Below are positions 1 through 9,237 of a stretch of 64,000 nt of DNA, in pieces. The stretch comes from Leptospira meyeri (GTDB lineage Bacteria; Spirochaetota; Leptospiria; Leptospirales; Leptospiraceae). Positions within the stretch are counted from its first letter, which is position 1; every line of letters starts with the position of its first letter. The position numbers and the translations under genes are program-made. The notes under the pieces were generated by a model. That model was given only the letters and a program-made list of their open reading frames with translations, was not told where the DNA came from and made no database searches. The stretch spans positions 2,946,001-3,010,000 of the forward strand of contig NZ_SORO01000001.1 of assembly GCF_004368965.1 (NCBI RefSeq). The letters are read 5' to 3'.

Positions 1-719
1 ACTCGAATGGAATCCCTTAAAAAACTAAATTTTGATCCTGGGATATCTTGCCAGTCGAGAGGGAATTCAACGATATTGAAGCCATTTCTTATTAATAAAA
101 CTAATAATTGTGTATCCCATAACCAACGTAAGTCGGAAATTTTGTGAATGGTTTGTTGATATGCAGTTTTTTTGAATATTTTGCAGCCACACTGCGGATC
201 ATACATTTGGATTCGAAACACAAGTGTAAAGTAGAATGAAAAAATTCTATTGGTAAGGTGACGGTAAAAAGATTTTTTTACGTTTCTTCCCATCATGATA
301 ATTCTTGAGCCAGCAAGTAAGTCAATCTCAGGATGATTGTTTATGTGATTCCAAGAACGAAAAACTTCCTCGGCTGGAGTAGCACCATCGGCATCAACAA
401 AACCGAAATAGTTTCCTTTCGCGACATTTAGTCCAAACTGGATGGCTCCTCCTTTTCCTAAATTGTTTTTATACCTTAATAATTGGATTTGAGGATTGGA
501 AAGTAGATGATTGATTTTCTCTTTTAAAATTTCGAATTCTGCAATTGGACTTCCATCATCTACTACCAAAAAATCAACAGACTTAGTACCTTTAAACGTT
601 TTTAAAAGAGACTCTAAGAATTTTGGAAGTCGCTCCGATTCACGGTAACAAGGGATGACGAGAGAGAGATGATTTTTAACCATGCGAACAGATGGAACGG
701 ATTTCCGGATTCCCTTCAT
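1..719 (-). CDS. Family 2 glycosyltransferase, dolichyl-phosphate-glucose-synthase-like (3' end outside window)
   Basis: Partial gene: the minus-strand frame stays open from an ATG at 719 to the left edge, so the C-terminus is missing. The visible ~239 residues have a GT-A fold pattern: a VIPCYRE opening, VVDDGS for the nucleotide, NNLGKGGAIQ, and the metal-binding DADG. GSRI, DPQCGCKIF and a WDTQLL stretch follow, as in the Alg5/DPG-synthase group that loads glucose or another hexose onto a polyprenyl phosphate at the cytoplasmic membrane. A second in-frame ATG at 683 is equally possible as start; neither has a good ribosome binding site. Substrate is unknown. Membrane helices typical of some relatives would lie in the missing part. 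Confidence 0.8.
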   Translation of the reverse strand, partial: MKGIRKSVPSVRMVKNHLSLVIPCYRESERLPKFLESLLKTFKGTKSVDFLVVDDGSPIAEFEILKEKINHLLSNPQIQLLRYKNNLGKGGAIQFGLNVAKGNYFGFVDADGATPAEEVFRSWNHINNHPEIDLLAGSRIIMMGRNVKKSFYRHLTNRIFSFYFTLVFRIQMYDPQCGCKIFKKTAYQQTIHKISDLRWLWDTQLLVLLIRNGFNIVEFPLDWQDIPGSKFSFLRDSIR

Positions 720-787
720 GCAATGGAATATATATATAAAGGGAAATCAAGTAATTTACAGTGTAAAGAAATTCTATATTAATTTCT

Positions 788-1627
788 TTACCGAACGATG
801 ACCCATTTGCCATTTATCCAACTTAAATAAAGAGGGATGGAAGCTCCTTTTTTGGAATTAATGATGGGTTCTCCTTTTTGATCTGTGATACTTAGGATTT
901 GGTTGTTACACAATAAGGCAAATTTAATGTTCTTCGTATCCAATTTCCAACTCGACCCAATTGCTTTTGTCATATCATTTATAGATTTGAGTTCATCCGT
1001 TTCAACATACGGATAATAACGAACTTCTGAAGTGTCTTGTGCACGAAATTGGATCATCGATAGTATTTTTTTAGGATCCTTCGTGTTTAAAGTTTTGGTA
1101 AACTCTGCAGCAAACTCAATTGCCGAGCTTTCTTTTTCTTTTGTGAGTGAGATAGGCTCTGCTTGTTTCCATAACTTACTTGGCGGAGAAAAAGGTGGTT
1201 CAAATTCTAATTCGGTCCATTCTCCTAAATTGGTTTGTGTTTGGCTCGGCCATTGAAAGTGTTTTAGAGGAATTCCTTCATCTGGGAATTGCCCTTTTTG
1301 ACCTAACACAAGTTTAACTTCTGCTTCTTTTGACAAACCTTCATTATCCTTTTGTTTTTCTTTTCTGTCTGCGAGTCGAATTTTAATTTTGTTTTTTCCT
1401 GGTGTAATCCAGTAATTGATATCTGCCTGTCCTGAGGAATCTTCATTGGATGACCCATCCCGAACATCATATCCATTCACGTTGATCTCTAAATTGACTG
1501 AGTAGTTTTTGTAAGTAATGATATAGTAACCTTCTTTGGGGAGATCGATAGCATTCGGTTTTTCTTCTCCAAAAACAGGCGGAATGCAGATGGTTAAAAC
1601 AAGAAAAAGGAACAAGATTCTTTTCAT
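788..1627 (-). CDS. Secreted protein of unknown function
   Basis: 279 residues with a clear signal peptide (MKRI, a hydrophobic LFLFLVLTIC core, cleavage near VFG-EE), so it is probably periplasmic. There is no lipobox Cys. Residues ~30-100 look like a beta-rich domain (YYIITYKNYSVNLEINVNGYD, then WITPGKNKIKIRL) of the kind that carries small embellishments on a carbohydrate-binding-like fold. The C-terminal ~120 residues resemble a stand-alone lipoprotein-like domain ending in WINGKWVIVR. GGAG-type ribosome binding site lies just upstream. I do not recognise the family. It is flanked by a glycosyltransferase and a decayed gene, which give no functional hint. Confidence 0.7.
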   Translation of the reverse strand: MKRILFLFLVLTICIPPVFGEEKPNAIDLPKEGYYIITYKNYSVNLEINVNGYDVRDGSSNEDSSGQADINYWITPGKNKIKIRLADRKEKQKDNEGLSKEAEVKLVLGQKGQFPDEGIPLKHFQWPSQTQTNLGEWTELEFEPPFSPPSKLWKQAEPISLTKEKESSAIEFAAEFTKTLNTKDPKKILSMIQFRAQDTSEVRYYPYVETDELKSINDMTKAIGSSWKLDTKNIKFALLCNNQILSITDQKGEPIINSKKGASIPLYLSWINGKWVIVR

Positions 1628-1751
1628 TTGAAGTTCTCCAGACTAAGGTAACGGAGGATTATAAAAAAGAGAAATGAAATGTCGATGAGAAATTAAACTA
1701 GTAAATGAATTTTAAAAAGAATTTTAGAGAATGATTTAGGACCTAGTCAAG

Positions 1752-2163
1752 TTATAGAAATTTCTTTCCATGACGATCGAAAAAGAAATTTGTATCACAA
1801 GCCTAACAATGAAACCTTCCATATTTTTTGGCAGGGATTGGTTTGCTACAAGAAGGACAAAGAACTGTTTTTTAGATTGGCTAAGATTCCAAACAATAAA
1901 ATTAAAATGAAAAAATTAAAATGCCCGACTACAGCTTCTATATTATCAGCGAACATATATAAATAAACTGCATTCGTAAGCCATTCGGTAAAAGAAGAAT
2001 TAAAAAAGATGGAAGAAACGATACTGAAACCAAATTCCTTTTTTGGTGTGAACGCATATGACTCTGTATTATTAAAAAACAAAGTTAGCATCGATAAAAA
2101 AATAAATCCTAAGGTTAGGATCGGTTTTCGGTAGTTATGATTTGCTTTTTCGAATATAAACAT
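1752..2163 (-). pseudogene. Rhomboid-type membrane protease remnant with zinc-ribbon tail, deleted and frameshifted
   Basis: The intact frame (1846-2163, 105 residues) has two membrane segments. It then has a rhomboid-like stretch, FTEWLTNAVYLYMFADNIEAV followed by GHFNFFILILLFGILAN, matching the region just before the catalytic GxSG of rhomboid proteases (H-x-x-x-N becomes EWLTN here). The GxSG Ser and the final His helices are absent. In the +1 frame the sequence continues as KTVLCPSCSKPIPAKKYGRF, then HC, a TAG stop, AC and DTNFFFD. This reads as a four-Cys zinc ribbon broken by one stop. The simplest reading is a rhomboid gene with a C-terminal zinc ribbon that lost its core and then decayed. 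A short functional membrane protein cannot be excluded. Confidence 0.6.
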
Positions 2164-2276
2164 TGTTAGTTGGTATGGGTTTTGGCATGGGCAGTGGCAA
2201 CCGCTATAGCAATGCTAAACTTGAATTTTCGAGCCATGGTTGAATTGTATCATGTTATCCGCATTTTAAAGTGAAT

Positions 2277-4142
2277 TTAAAACCAAAGGTAAAACAAAAA
2301 AGTAAATCCGAGGAGGATTCCATAGAGCCATTCATCTCGTTTTCGAAAAAGATTTGCTGCGGATTGGTTTGATGATCTTTTTTTGATAGTTATAAAAAAA
2401 GAATAAATTACAAAAAGAAAAAATCCGGAGATGGATAAATATATTTTATATTCCGGTATTTTGATTCTGAAGGCAATGAGCGTAAAAAATAAAATCAAAA
2501 ACAAAATCCAATTCTTAGTATTTGGCCTTAGGAAGATCAGGGACATCCATAGTTTTTGTTTTGGAAGGGAACTTACATTTTCTGGCAAAGCTTCCAAATT
2601 TTTCCTTTGCCTGTTTTGAACCAAAGCTGTAGAAACAAGTAAAACAAGAGCAAAATGAAAACTAAAAAAAACTCTATGTAAAAAATTGAGTTCTCCACCA
2701 AATAAGTGTTTTATGGATTCTGGTGCGATTTCAGAATAAAACACAGGAATTAGAAATGAAAAAATTGGTGTGAGAAGGATTGTAATACATATCATTCGAC
2801 TACTGATTTTTATATTTAAGATTCCAAATAAAAAAACAACAAGTAGAGCAGGGGTGAAATGGGAACTTTGGTTGGAAAGTTCGATAAAGAAATTTTTCTT
2901 AGAATTGGGATCCACAAAGAGAATGGCAAGGACTGTGACCAATGCCGAAAAAACCAAAAGAAAGATTCGGCCAACTTTCATCTCTTCTTCATCAATCAAT
3001 TTTTCGCCTAGTTTTTCTCGGAATGGTTTATAAAAATCAATCGTAAAGAGTGTGGCCGCTGAATGTAACATCGAGTCTATGCTTGAAAAAATGGCTCCAA
3101 GAAGGCCTGCGAGGATCACTCCGATCAGCCCATATCCAAATGGAACTACAAGTACAAGCAACTTGGAAAACGCTTCATCTGGTGCGATGTTTGCAGTTTC
3201 ACCAAGAGAAGTCCAAATTTGATAGGCGGCAACCCCGGTAAGGATGGAAAAAAAAGGAACGGTTAGCTTCAGTAGTCCTCCAACTAAAATTCCGAGTCTT
3301 GCTTCCCTTAGAGATTTTCCACCTAGCGTGCGCTGCACGACATATTGATTGGTATTCCAATAAAAAATATGTAACAAAAAAAGTCCGCTGAGGGCCCCGG
3401 TCCAAGGAAGTGTGGGATGGTTTGGTGGGAGATATAAATCCATTTTACTAAGGCCATCAACGCGATTTCCTTCTTTAGCAAAAAGTTCAAATATCCCACC
3501 CACTTCCGGTCTAGTGATGGAAAGGTAGGCAAGGAGTAATCCAGACGTTAAAATAAGAAAGGTTTGGATGACATCGGTGTAAACTACTGATTTCAAACCA
3601 CCAAACCATGTGTAGATGGTTGATGTAAATGCAATCCAAATGACAACTTCTGTATAGGTAATTTGGGTTCCTGTATCTTTGATAAAGGGAAGAAAACTTC
3701 GGGCACCAATGTACAAAGCCCCTGTCAGTTGGATGGTGATTAAGATAAGTGAAATTCCTGAATAGATTTTCCCTGCACCGTTTCCAAATTTGCTTTGGAG
3801 GAATTGAGAGAGAGTATAGAATTTTTTACGTCGAAATAGCGGTAAAAAAACGAATGCTAAGAGAACAATTGCGGGTATTGATCCAAATTCGTAGTGGCTT
3901 TGCGCAAAACCTACAGAAAATCCAATTCCGAGCATTCCTACCAAATGGTTTGCTGAAATATTAGTTCCAAATAAGGATCCAGCAATCCCCCACCAAGGAA
4001 GGCTACGGCCCCCGAGGAAGTAATCAGAAGAGGAGGATTCTCTCCGACCGGCGTACATTCCGACGCACAAAACGAGGAGGAAGGTGAGTCCAAAAAAAAG
4101 AAAGTCGATACTTGTTATCATAACAGATAATTGATTCACCAT
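2277..4142 (-). CDS. Sodium:solute symporter (SSS family)
   Basis: 621 residues with about 14 hydrophobic helices. The N-terminal signature of the SSS/SglT family is plain: DYFLGGRSLPWWGIAGSLFG, GTNISANHLVGM, then the Trp-rich SGLKSVVYTDVIQT helix and GLLGAIFSSIDSMLHSAAT, which holds the conserved Ser/Asp contacts near the second sodium site. The length suits sugar, myo-inositol or galactose carriers of this family, but the substrate cannot be read from sequence. ATG at 4142 and ATG at 4121 are both possible starts; neither has a strong ribosome binding site. No catabolic genes sit nearby, so the transported solute remains open. Confidence 0.88.
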   Translation of the reverse strand: MVNQLSVMITSIDFLFFGLTFLLVLCVGMYAGRRESSSSDYFLGGRSLPWWGIAGSLFGTNISANHLVGMLGIGFSVGFAQSHYEFGSIPAIVLLAFVFLPLFRRKKFYTLSQFLQSKFGNGAGKIYSGISLILITIQLTGALYIGARSFLPFIKDTGTQITYTEVVIWIAFTSTIYTWFGGLKSVVYTDVIQTFLILTSGLLLAYLSITRPEVGGIFELFAKEGNRVDGLSKMDLYLPPNHPTLPWTGALSGLFLLHIFYWNTNQYVVQRTLGGKSLREARLGILVGGLLKLTVPFFSILTGVAAYQIWTSLGETANIAPDEAFSKLLVLVVPFGYGLIGVILAGLLGAIFSSIDSMLHSAATLFTIDFYKPFREKLGEKLIDEEEMKVGRIFLLVFSALVTVLAILFVDPNSKKNFFIELSNQSSHFTPALLVVFLFGILNIKISSRMICITILLTPIFSFLIPVFYSEIAPESIKHLFGGELNFLHRVFFSFHFALVLLVSTALVQNRQRKNLEALPENVSSLPKQKLWMSLIFLRPNTKNWILFLILFFTLIAFRIKIPEYKIYLSISGFFLFVIYSFFITIKKRSSNQSAANLFRKRDEWLYGILLGFTFLFYLWF

Positions 4143-4232
4143 ATTAGATATTTTCTAAAATTCTGGCAAGCGATAGATTTCAGGGAATTCTCTCTTGTTT
4201 TTGTCTGAGACCTATCTTCCAGTAGAAAAACA

Positions 4233-5396
4233 ATGAATCCGATCCCTAAAGCACCCGCCATTCGATCCGAAAATCCCGCCGTAGAAGTGTCCTGGTTTTG
4301 TGACCTTTGTAATGGAGACTATGAATACTTAGGAGTGCCAGATGGTTCCTTACGTTCTAGTTTCGAACATTGTTCGGATATCATTCGTGTGGCGGACGAA
4401 CTCGGATACCAAAACATTCTCCTTCCTTCTTCTTACCAAACAGGCCAAGATACTTTAACTTTTGCCGCAGCCGCATCTCAATTCACAAAACAGATATCTC
4501 TCCTAACAGCGATTCGATGTGGAGAAATCCATCCCCCTATGCTTGCCCGCACTCTTTCGACTTTGGATCATATGTTAAAGGGAAGGCTGAATATCAATAT
4601 CATATCCTCTGACCTTCCAGGAACTCAAAAAGATTCCAAAACAAGATATGAAATCTCCAAAGAAGTGATTCAGATATTACAACAAGGTTGGACTAGGGAC
4701 CAGATCAAGTTCCAAGGAAAACACTATCAGTTTGATTTACCTTCAGATCCAGTGAAATCTTACCAACAAAATGGAGGGCCTCTCCTTTACTTTGGTGGGA
4801 TTTCTCCAGACGCTAGGACATTGTGTGCTGAATTTTGTGATGTATTTTTAATGTGGCCAGAAACAGAAGAAAGACTTGCCGACACCATGAAGGACTTAAG
4901 TCTTCGTTCGGCTTCCTTTGGAAGGACAATCGATTTTGGTCTTCGTATCCATTTGATTGTAAGGGATACAGAAAATGAAGCAAGAGACGCCGCAAAACAA
5001 TTGTTATCAAAGATTGATATAGAAAGAGCAAATGATATCAAACACAGGGCATTGGATTCTAATTCTGCGGGAGTCCTTCGCCAAGATGAGCTGAGAAAGT
5101 CTGCAGATCCTGATCTTTTTATTGAACCAATGGTTTGGTCGGGGATTGGTCTTGCTCGTTCTGGATGTGGTTCAGCCATTGTCGGAACTCCAGAACAAGT
5201 TTATGAAAAAATCCAAAGATACATCAAAATGGGGATTCGTGCTTTTATTTTCTCTGGTTATCCTTTGATTGAAGAATCCAAACTATTCGCAAAATCAGTT
5301 CTTCCTATGTTACAAACCATCAACTTTGCAGAAGCGCAAAATCGAAAGCCAAAAGGGATTCCTGTCACTCCACTCACCACGGGAGAAAGAAAATGA
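4233..5396 (+). CDS. LLM-class flavin-dependent monooxygenase (SsuD-like)
   Basis: 387 residues of the bacterial luciferase-like TIM-barrel fold. Motifs include a [16 protein letters not shown] helix, [20 protein letters not shown] (typical of alkanesulfonate monooxygenase relatives), [13 protein letters not shown] and [10 protein letters not shown]. The C-terminal [17 protein letters not shown] is the family hallmark. These enzymes use reduced FMN and O2 to oxidise organosulfur or similar substrates. The stop overlaps the next gene by 4 bases (ATGA), so the two are translationally coupled. No ssuABC transporter or flavin reductase is nearby, so a strict role in alkanesulfonate use is not supported; the substrate is unknown. 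Confidence 0.85.
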   Translation: MNPIPKAPAIRSENPAVEVSWFCDLCNGDYEYLGVPDGSLRSSFEHCSDIIRVADELGYQNILLPSSYQTGQDTLTFAAAASQFTKQISLLTAIRCGEIHPPMLARTLSTLDHMLKGRLNINIISSDLPGTQKDSKTRYEISKEVIQILQQGWTRDQIKFQGKHYQFDLPSDPVKSYQQNGGPLLYFGGISPDARTLCAEFCDVFLMWPETEERLADTMKDLSLRSASFGRTIDFGLRIHLIVRDTENEARDAAKQLLSKIDIERANDIKHRALDSNSAGVLRQDELRKSADPDLFIEPMVWSGIGLARSGCGSAIVGTPEQVYEKIQRYIKMGIRAFIFSGYPLIEESKLFAKSVLPMLQTINFAEAQNRKPKGIPVTPLTTGERK

Positions 5397-6298
5397 AAGT
5401 TCCACAAATTGAATTTCCTAAACATAAATTTTCAATTTCAAGACTTGTTTATGGGATTTGGAGATTACACGAAGATAAAGAAGGAGTTTCTCCTGAAAGA
5501 ATCGTTCAAAAAATAGAAACCTGTCTTGGTTTGGGAATTGATACCTTTGACCATGCAGACATATATGGAAACTTTGAAAATGAAGAACTATTCGGACGGG
5601 CATTGGCCAAGTTACCTTCTTTAAAATCAAAAATCAAAATCATAACGAAGTGTGGGATCCAAATTCCGGGAACCAAGTTCTCCACAAAACATTACAATAC
5701 ATCCAAAGAACATATTCGTTATTCCGTGGAACGTTCGTTACGTAAATTACAGGTGGATCATTTGGATGTGGTTCTCATCCATAGGCCAGATCCACTGATG
5801 GATCCTTATGAGTTGGCGGAAATCTTTGAAGTTCTGACAAGAGAAGGTAAGGTAAACCACTTTGGAGTTTCTAATTTTACAATTTCTCAAGTTTCGATGT
5901 TGCAGTCGGTTTACAAGAAACCAGTTTTTACAAACCAAGTGGAGTTTCATCCCTTCCACACAGAACCTTTGTTTGATGGAACTTTTGACCAAGCGATAGA
6001 ACATAAAAACCATCCTATGATTTGGTCACCTACGGGAGGAGGTCGGATCTTCTCACCCAAGTCGGAAAGAGAAGTGGCCACGGTTTCCAAACTAAAAGAA
6101 ATTGCTAACGGATACGGGTGTAGTATCGACCAAGTTCTTTACTCTTGGTTTCTAAACCATCCGGCAGGACTTGTTCCCATTTTGGGAACCAATGATCCAG
6201 GACGCATCCAGTCGGCGGCCGAATGTTTTTCCTTTCCTCTCAATCGAGTGGAGTGGTTTTCTATTTTAGAAGCAGCACGAGGGAAAGAAGTAGCTTGA
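5393..6298 (+). CDS. Aldo/keto reductase
   Basis: 301 residues, AKR TIM barrel. The catalytic tetrad is visible: Asp53 and Tyr58 (in FDHADIYG), Lys86 (IITKCG) and His130 (VLIHRPDP). The C-terminal [13 protein letters not shown] is the NADPH phosphate-binding loop, and overall it resembles the YdhF branch. It should reduce a carbonyl with NADPH in the cytoplasm. A GGGAGAAAG ribosome binding site lies within the end of the upstream LLM oxidoreductase gene, with which it overlaps by 4 bases; the pair probably acts on related substrates. Residue positions are counted from the ATG at 5393. Confidence 0.9.
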   Translation: MKVPQIEFPKHKFSISRLVYGIWRLHEDKEGVSPERIVQKIETCLGLGIDTFDHADIYGNFENEELFGRALAKLPSLKSKIKIITKCGIQIPGTKFSTKHYNTSKEHIRYSVERSLRKLQVDHLDVVLIHRPDPLMDPYELAEIFEVLTREGKVNHFGVSNFTISQVSMLQSVYKKPVFTNQVEFHPFHTEPLFDGTFDQAIEHKNHPMIWSPTGGGRIFSPKSEREVATVSKLKEIANGYGCSIDQVLYSWFLNHPAGLVPILGTNDPGRIQSAAECFSFPLNRVEWFSILEAARGKEVA

Positions 6299-6467
6299 TG
6301 GATGGGCATTTAATTGAGCCTCTCAAATGACAAAATTTTCTTTGTAAGAGATTGCACGAATTGGAAAAGATATTAATCGTTATATTGAATAAAAATCCCA
6401 TATAACGGATTTTGATTCTCGTCGGTACCGGGAGCCTTGGTGGGATGGACGGGAGAGGTCGTTTGTT

Positions 6468-7562
6468 ATGCTTTCTGAATTGGCTCCCAACCTTTATTTT
6501 TCCGGAATTTCTCTGACTCGGGATTTAGCCGACGATTTACATTCATTTCATTCTGTGGAACCTACCGAAGAGGTTTGGGAAAAAACTGTGGAGACCATCG
6601 CAAGAATTCCTGAGATCATTGCGACTTGGATTTTGGAATATCTTCCAGAATCGCAAAACTTTCATTTGTTGGCACTTCATAATCGTGTTCCATTTCAAAT
6701 TCCTAAAACGGTTTCTAAATATTCGCTTCCTTGTCACCATGTAGTTGATTCCAATATGATTTTTGAAATGAGTTTGGTTGGTGAGGAAACTTACTTTCAT
6801 TCTCTCAGTGAAATCATTCCGGACAAATCCTCCGCAATGTATTTAGGATATCCGATTCGATCTGATATAGGGACTGTCATCGGAGTGATTGGAATGATAG
6901 TGGAAGATAAGTTTAAACATAAATTCAAAAACTTAAAACTCATCGATGTGATTGCAGACCAACTTAGCCAAGAATTGATTCGATTCAAAAATGAAAATCT
7001 AATCGCAGAAACTTTAAACACAGCTTCGTTTGTGAAACATTCTCTCGCAGAATTGTTCCGACTTCTTTCTACAAAGTCGACGGACCTCACTATAACTTGC
7101 CGAAATTATTTACAAACAGGAACTAAACTTTTTGGTTTACCCTTAGGACTAATTGCCTCCAAAGTTGGCGAAAACTGGGAATATAGTCTTGTCGAAGGGA
7201 ATGTACATGTGATTTTTGAGGGACAAAGATTTTCGAAAGAAGAATCCAAATTCTCACACCAGAATTTATCTGGTTCTGCTTATCTGATAAACGAAATTTC
7301 CGCAGCTACCACGGATCGTGTGAGAGATCATTTACTAGATTTAGGGGTATCTTGCCTTATGGAATTTCCTCTTAAAGTTCATAACCAAACCATAGGTGTT
7401 TTAGGTTTTTATGGATTGAAAAATCAAAAAATAGAATCTATCGAATTGTTCCAAAGAGTTTTTGAACTGATGGGGATTGGCCTTGCCAATACGATCGAAA
7501 AACATAATATTGATTTGTTGTCAAAAATTGTATTTTTGGAAAAGGAATCTTCCACTCTTTAG
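6468..7562 (+). CDS. Tandem GAF-domain protein
   Basis: 364 residues, no membrane segment. An N-terminal GAF-like domain (~25-165, with AMYLGYPIRSDIGTVIGVIG near its end) is joined by a helix to a second GAF-like domain (~190-345, ending in MEFPLKVHNQTIGVLGFYG). No kinase, cyclase, GGDEF or DNA-binding output follows, so it is a ligand- or redox-sensing regulator of unknown output, perhaps acting by protein contact. The start has a GGGAGAGG sequence 11 bases upstream. Cys residues occur in both domains but no classical cofactor site is evident. The preceding 169 bases hold no gene. Confidence 0.7.
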   Translation: MLSELAPNLYFSGISLTRDLADDLHSFHSVEPTEEVWEKTVETIARIPEIIATWILEYLPESQNFHLLALHNRVPFQIPKTVSKYSLPCHHVVDSNMIFEMSLVGEETYFHSLSEIIPDKSSAMYLGYPIRSDIGTVIGVIGMIVEDKFKHKFKNLKLIDVIADQLSQELIRFKNENLIAETLNTASFVKHSLAELFRLLSTKSTDLTITCRNYLQTGTKLFGLPLGLIASKVGENWEYSLVEGNVHVIFEGQRFSKEESKFSHQNLSGSAYLINEISAATTDRVRDHLLDLGVSCLMEFPLKVHNQTIGVLGFYGLKNQKIESIELFQRVFELMGIGLANTIEKHNIDLLSKIVFLEKESSTL

Positions 7563-7634
7563 ATTTGAATCCAAGTCATTTCATTTTTGTTTTGATAAAA
7601 ACTATCTCAACAAAACTTTGTGATTGTGTGATTG

Positions 7635-8021
7635 TTAAACTTTACTCAGACGAAGAATTCCTTCTTCTTCTGAATTTAGAAAAAAAACATCTTTCCCTGA
7701 GTTCATTTCGTAGATAAAATCATTTAGACTTTTGCTGGAATAAATAGAAAAATCGCCGATGATTGCTAGTTTCATCCGGTAGTTGATTATTTTTTGTAAT
7801 ATGATTCCAGCAAGTCCCGTTTTTAAATCAAAGAAGTCTTCCGCAAAATGAGATAGTTTCAATATAAAACGATCACATCCAGAATCGTATTGAATTGTTG
7901 CAAACAAATCCAGAGCAGAGGATCCGTCTGTGATCAGAGTTTCGTTTGAGTCGACTACTGCGATATCTATATTATTTTTGTTAATTTTACGAACATTCAT
8001 TGGTGATTCTGTCAGTTTCAT
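7635..8021 (-). CDS. DUF4180 domain protein
   Basis: 128 residues, cytoplasmic. It matches DUF4180 in outline: IAVVDSNETLITDGSSALDL near the N-terminus, then SHFAEDFFDLKTGLAG, and MKLAIIGDFSIYSSKSLNDFIYE towards the C-terminus. The family is widespread and of unknown function, with a fold proposed to be STAS-like; its genes often sit near regulators. ATG at 8021 is annotated, but the ATG at 8000 (MNVRKINKN) agrees better with the usual family start. It faces the GAF gene convergently and shares a divergent upstream region with the ArsR-type gene. Confidence 0.75.
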   Translation of the reverse strand: MKLTESPMNVRKINKNNIDIAVVDSNETLITDGSSALDLFATIQYDSGCDRFILKLSHFAEDFFDLKTGLAGIILQKIINYRMKLAIIGDFSIYSSKSLNDFIYEMNSGKDVFFLNSEEEGILRLSKV

Positions 8022-8183
8022 TTTAAAACTATAGTGGCATTCTTCCTTAAGTTTCTCTTTAGACAGGTTGGGATCTGCATTCTCATGGAAATTCTTGGAA
8101 GGAAACGGAAGAAAACAAATCCCAAATCTATCCGTTAAAACAAACTACCAAAATTTCTCCAAAAATTGGATTGACATTCCCAT

Positions 8184-8209
8184 GTTATATATCTAAGTGA
8201 TTATATAAC
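8184..8209. promoter_or_regulatory. Palindromic operator of the ArsR/SRPBCC operon
   Basis: A perfect inverted repeat, GTTATATA (8184-8191), ten bases, TATATAAC (8202-8209), ends nine bases before the ATG of the ArsR-type gene. A -35-like TTGACA lies at 8171-8176. The position over the promoter fits autorepression by the adjacent winged-helix protein. This is inference from spacing and symmetry. Confidence 0.6.
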
Positions 8210-8218
8210 CAATTAGTT

Positions 8219-8572
8219 ATGCAAACTCTCGATGCCACATTCTCAGCCCTTGCAGACCCCACTCGAAGGGCGATTCTAATGCGCCTTGCAAAAGGTGACT
8301 TAACCGTTATGGAGTTGGCCAAACCTTTCAACATGAGCCAACCCGCCGTTTCTAAACACTTGAAAGTATTGGAAGAAGCAGGACTTGTTTCCACAACGAT
8401 TCGTGCACAAGAAAGACCTCGTCGATTGGAAACAGCCCCACTCAAAACCGCCATCGACTGGATCGAAAAATACCGTCAGATGTGGGAAACACGTTATCGG
8501 GTATTAGATGGACTACTTATAGAATTACAAAGCATACAAACCAAAGGAGACAAAAAAAATGGACACAAATAA
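8219..8572 (+). CDS. ArsR-family winged-helix repressor
   Basis: 117 residues. The winged helix is evident: ALADPTRRAILMRLAKG, VMELAKPFNMSQPAVSKHLKVLEEAGLV (recognition helix) and an Arg-rich wing. No Cys-based metal site is present, so this belongs to the non-metal ArsR subgroup usually paired with an AHSA1/SRPBCC protein, as it is here (14-base overlap). There is no ribosome binding site before the ATG and the operator ends nine bases upstream, so the transcript may be leaderless. Likely an autorepressor responding to an unknown small molecule. Confidence 0.9.
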   Translation: MQTLDATFSALADPTRRAILMRLAKGDLTVMELAKPFNMSQPAVSKHLKVLEEAGLVSTTIRAQERPRRLETAPLKTAIDWIEKYRQMWETRYRVLDGLLIELQSIQTKGDKKNGHK

Positions 8573-9074
8573 AAATGAAGTGAAGATGAAACTTCGAGGC
8601 GAAACAGAAGTTGTGTTTACCCGTTACTTCGCTGCACCAAGGGAATTGGTTTTCGATTGTCATACCAAACCTGAGTTAATGAAAAGATGGCTGATTGGTC
8701 CTGAAGGTATGGTCCTTGATACTTGCGAACAAGATCTAAAAGTAGGTGGCAAATACCTCTATCTCTATGCAGACCAAAAAGGAAACAAATCCGGTGTATA
8801 TGGAACATTTCGGGAAGTGATTGTTCCTGAAAAATTAGCCAATACCGAAAATTACATTTTTGACTTGTCGGCATTTGATCCAAATGCCCCCGAAGATCCG
8901 AACGCTACTTTCGAATCACGTACTTTTACTACGGAAGGTAATAGGACACTCATGACACATGTTTGTAAATATGCTTCACCTGAAGTGTGTAAGATGATGG
9001 TGGAATCTGGCGCAGCCGATGGAATGGCAGAGTGTTATTTGGAGTTGGATAAGTTGTTAACTCAGATCAACTAA
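8559..9074 (+). CDS. SRPBCC / AHSA1-domain protein
   Basis: 171 residues of the START-like (Bet v 1) fold used by AHSA1 and Aha1 C-terminal domains. Seen are VVFTRYFAAPRELVFDCHTK at the N-terminus, KRWLIGPEGM, a DLKVGGKYLYLY strand and the long C-terminal helix (MAECYLELDKLLTQI). Members bind hydrophobic ligands in a deep cavity. The AAAGGAG ribosome binding site is excellent and lies within the upstream arsR-type gene, with a 14-base overlap, so both are made together. Likely role: ligand binding or detoxification under control of the neighbouring repressor. Confidence 0.88.
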   Translation: MDTNKNEVKMKLRGETEVVFTRYFAAPRELVFDCHTKPELMKRWLIGPEGMVLDTCEQDLKVGGKYLYLYADQKGNKSGVYGTFREVIVPEKLANTENYIFDLSAFDPNAPEDPNATFESRTFTTEGNRTLMTHVCKYASPEVCKMMVESGAADGMAECYLELDKLLTQIN

Positions 9075-9237
9075 AAATCACTACAACAAATGAACTTTTT
9101 CGTTGGAACTTTGGTTCGAATTTAAGTTAAAATAGAATTTGAACCTTTATCTTTCTACTCATAAAATTATTTCTTAAGTACGCATACTTTTTAGCTTGGA
9201 ACTTGTCTAAGACTTGGTTGGAATAGAGTATTAAAGT

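Noticed and set aside
2168..2238. A 23-codon frame on the minus strand (MARKFKFSIAIAVATAHAK...)
   Set aside because: Too short, without a ribosome binding site and without any family; probably chance next to the rhomboid relic.
3199..3532. Open frames antisense to or out of phase with the symporter gene
   Set aside because: They are shadows of the SSS gene: no start signals, poor composition and no domain matches, while the symporter frame is continuous.
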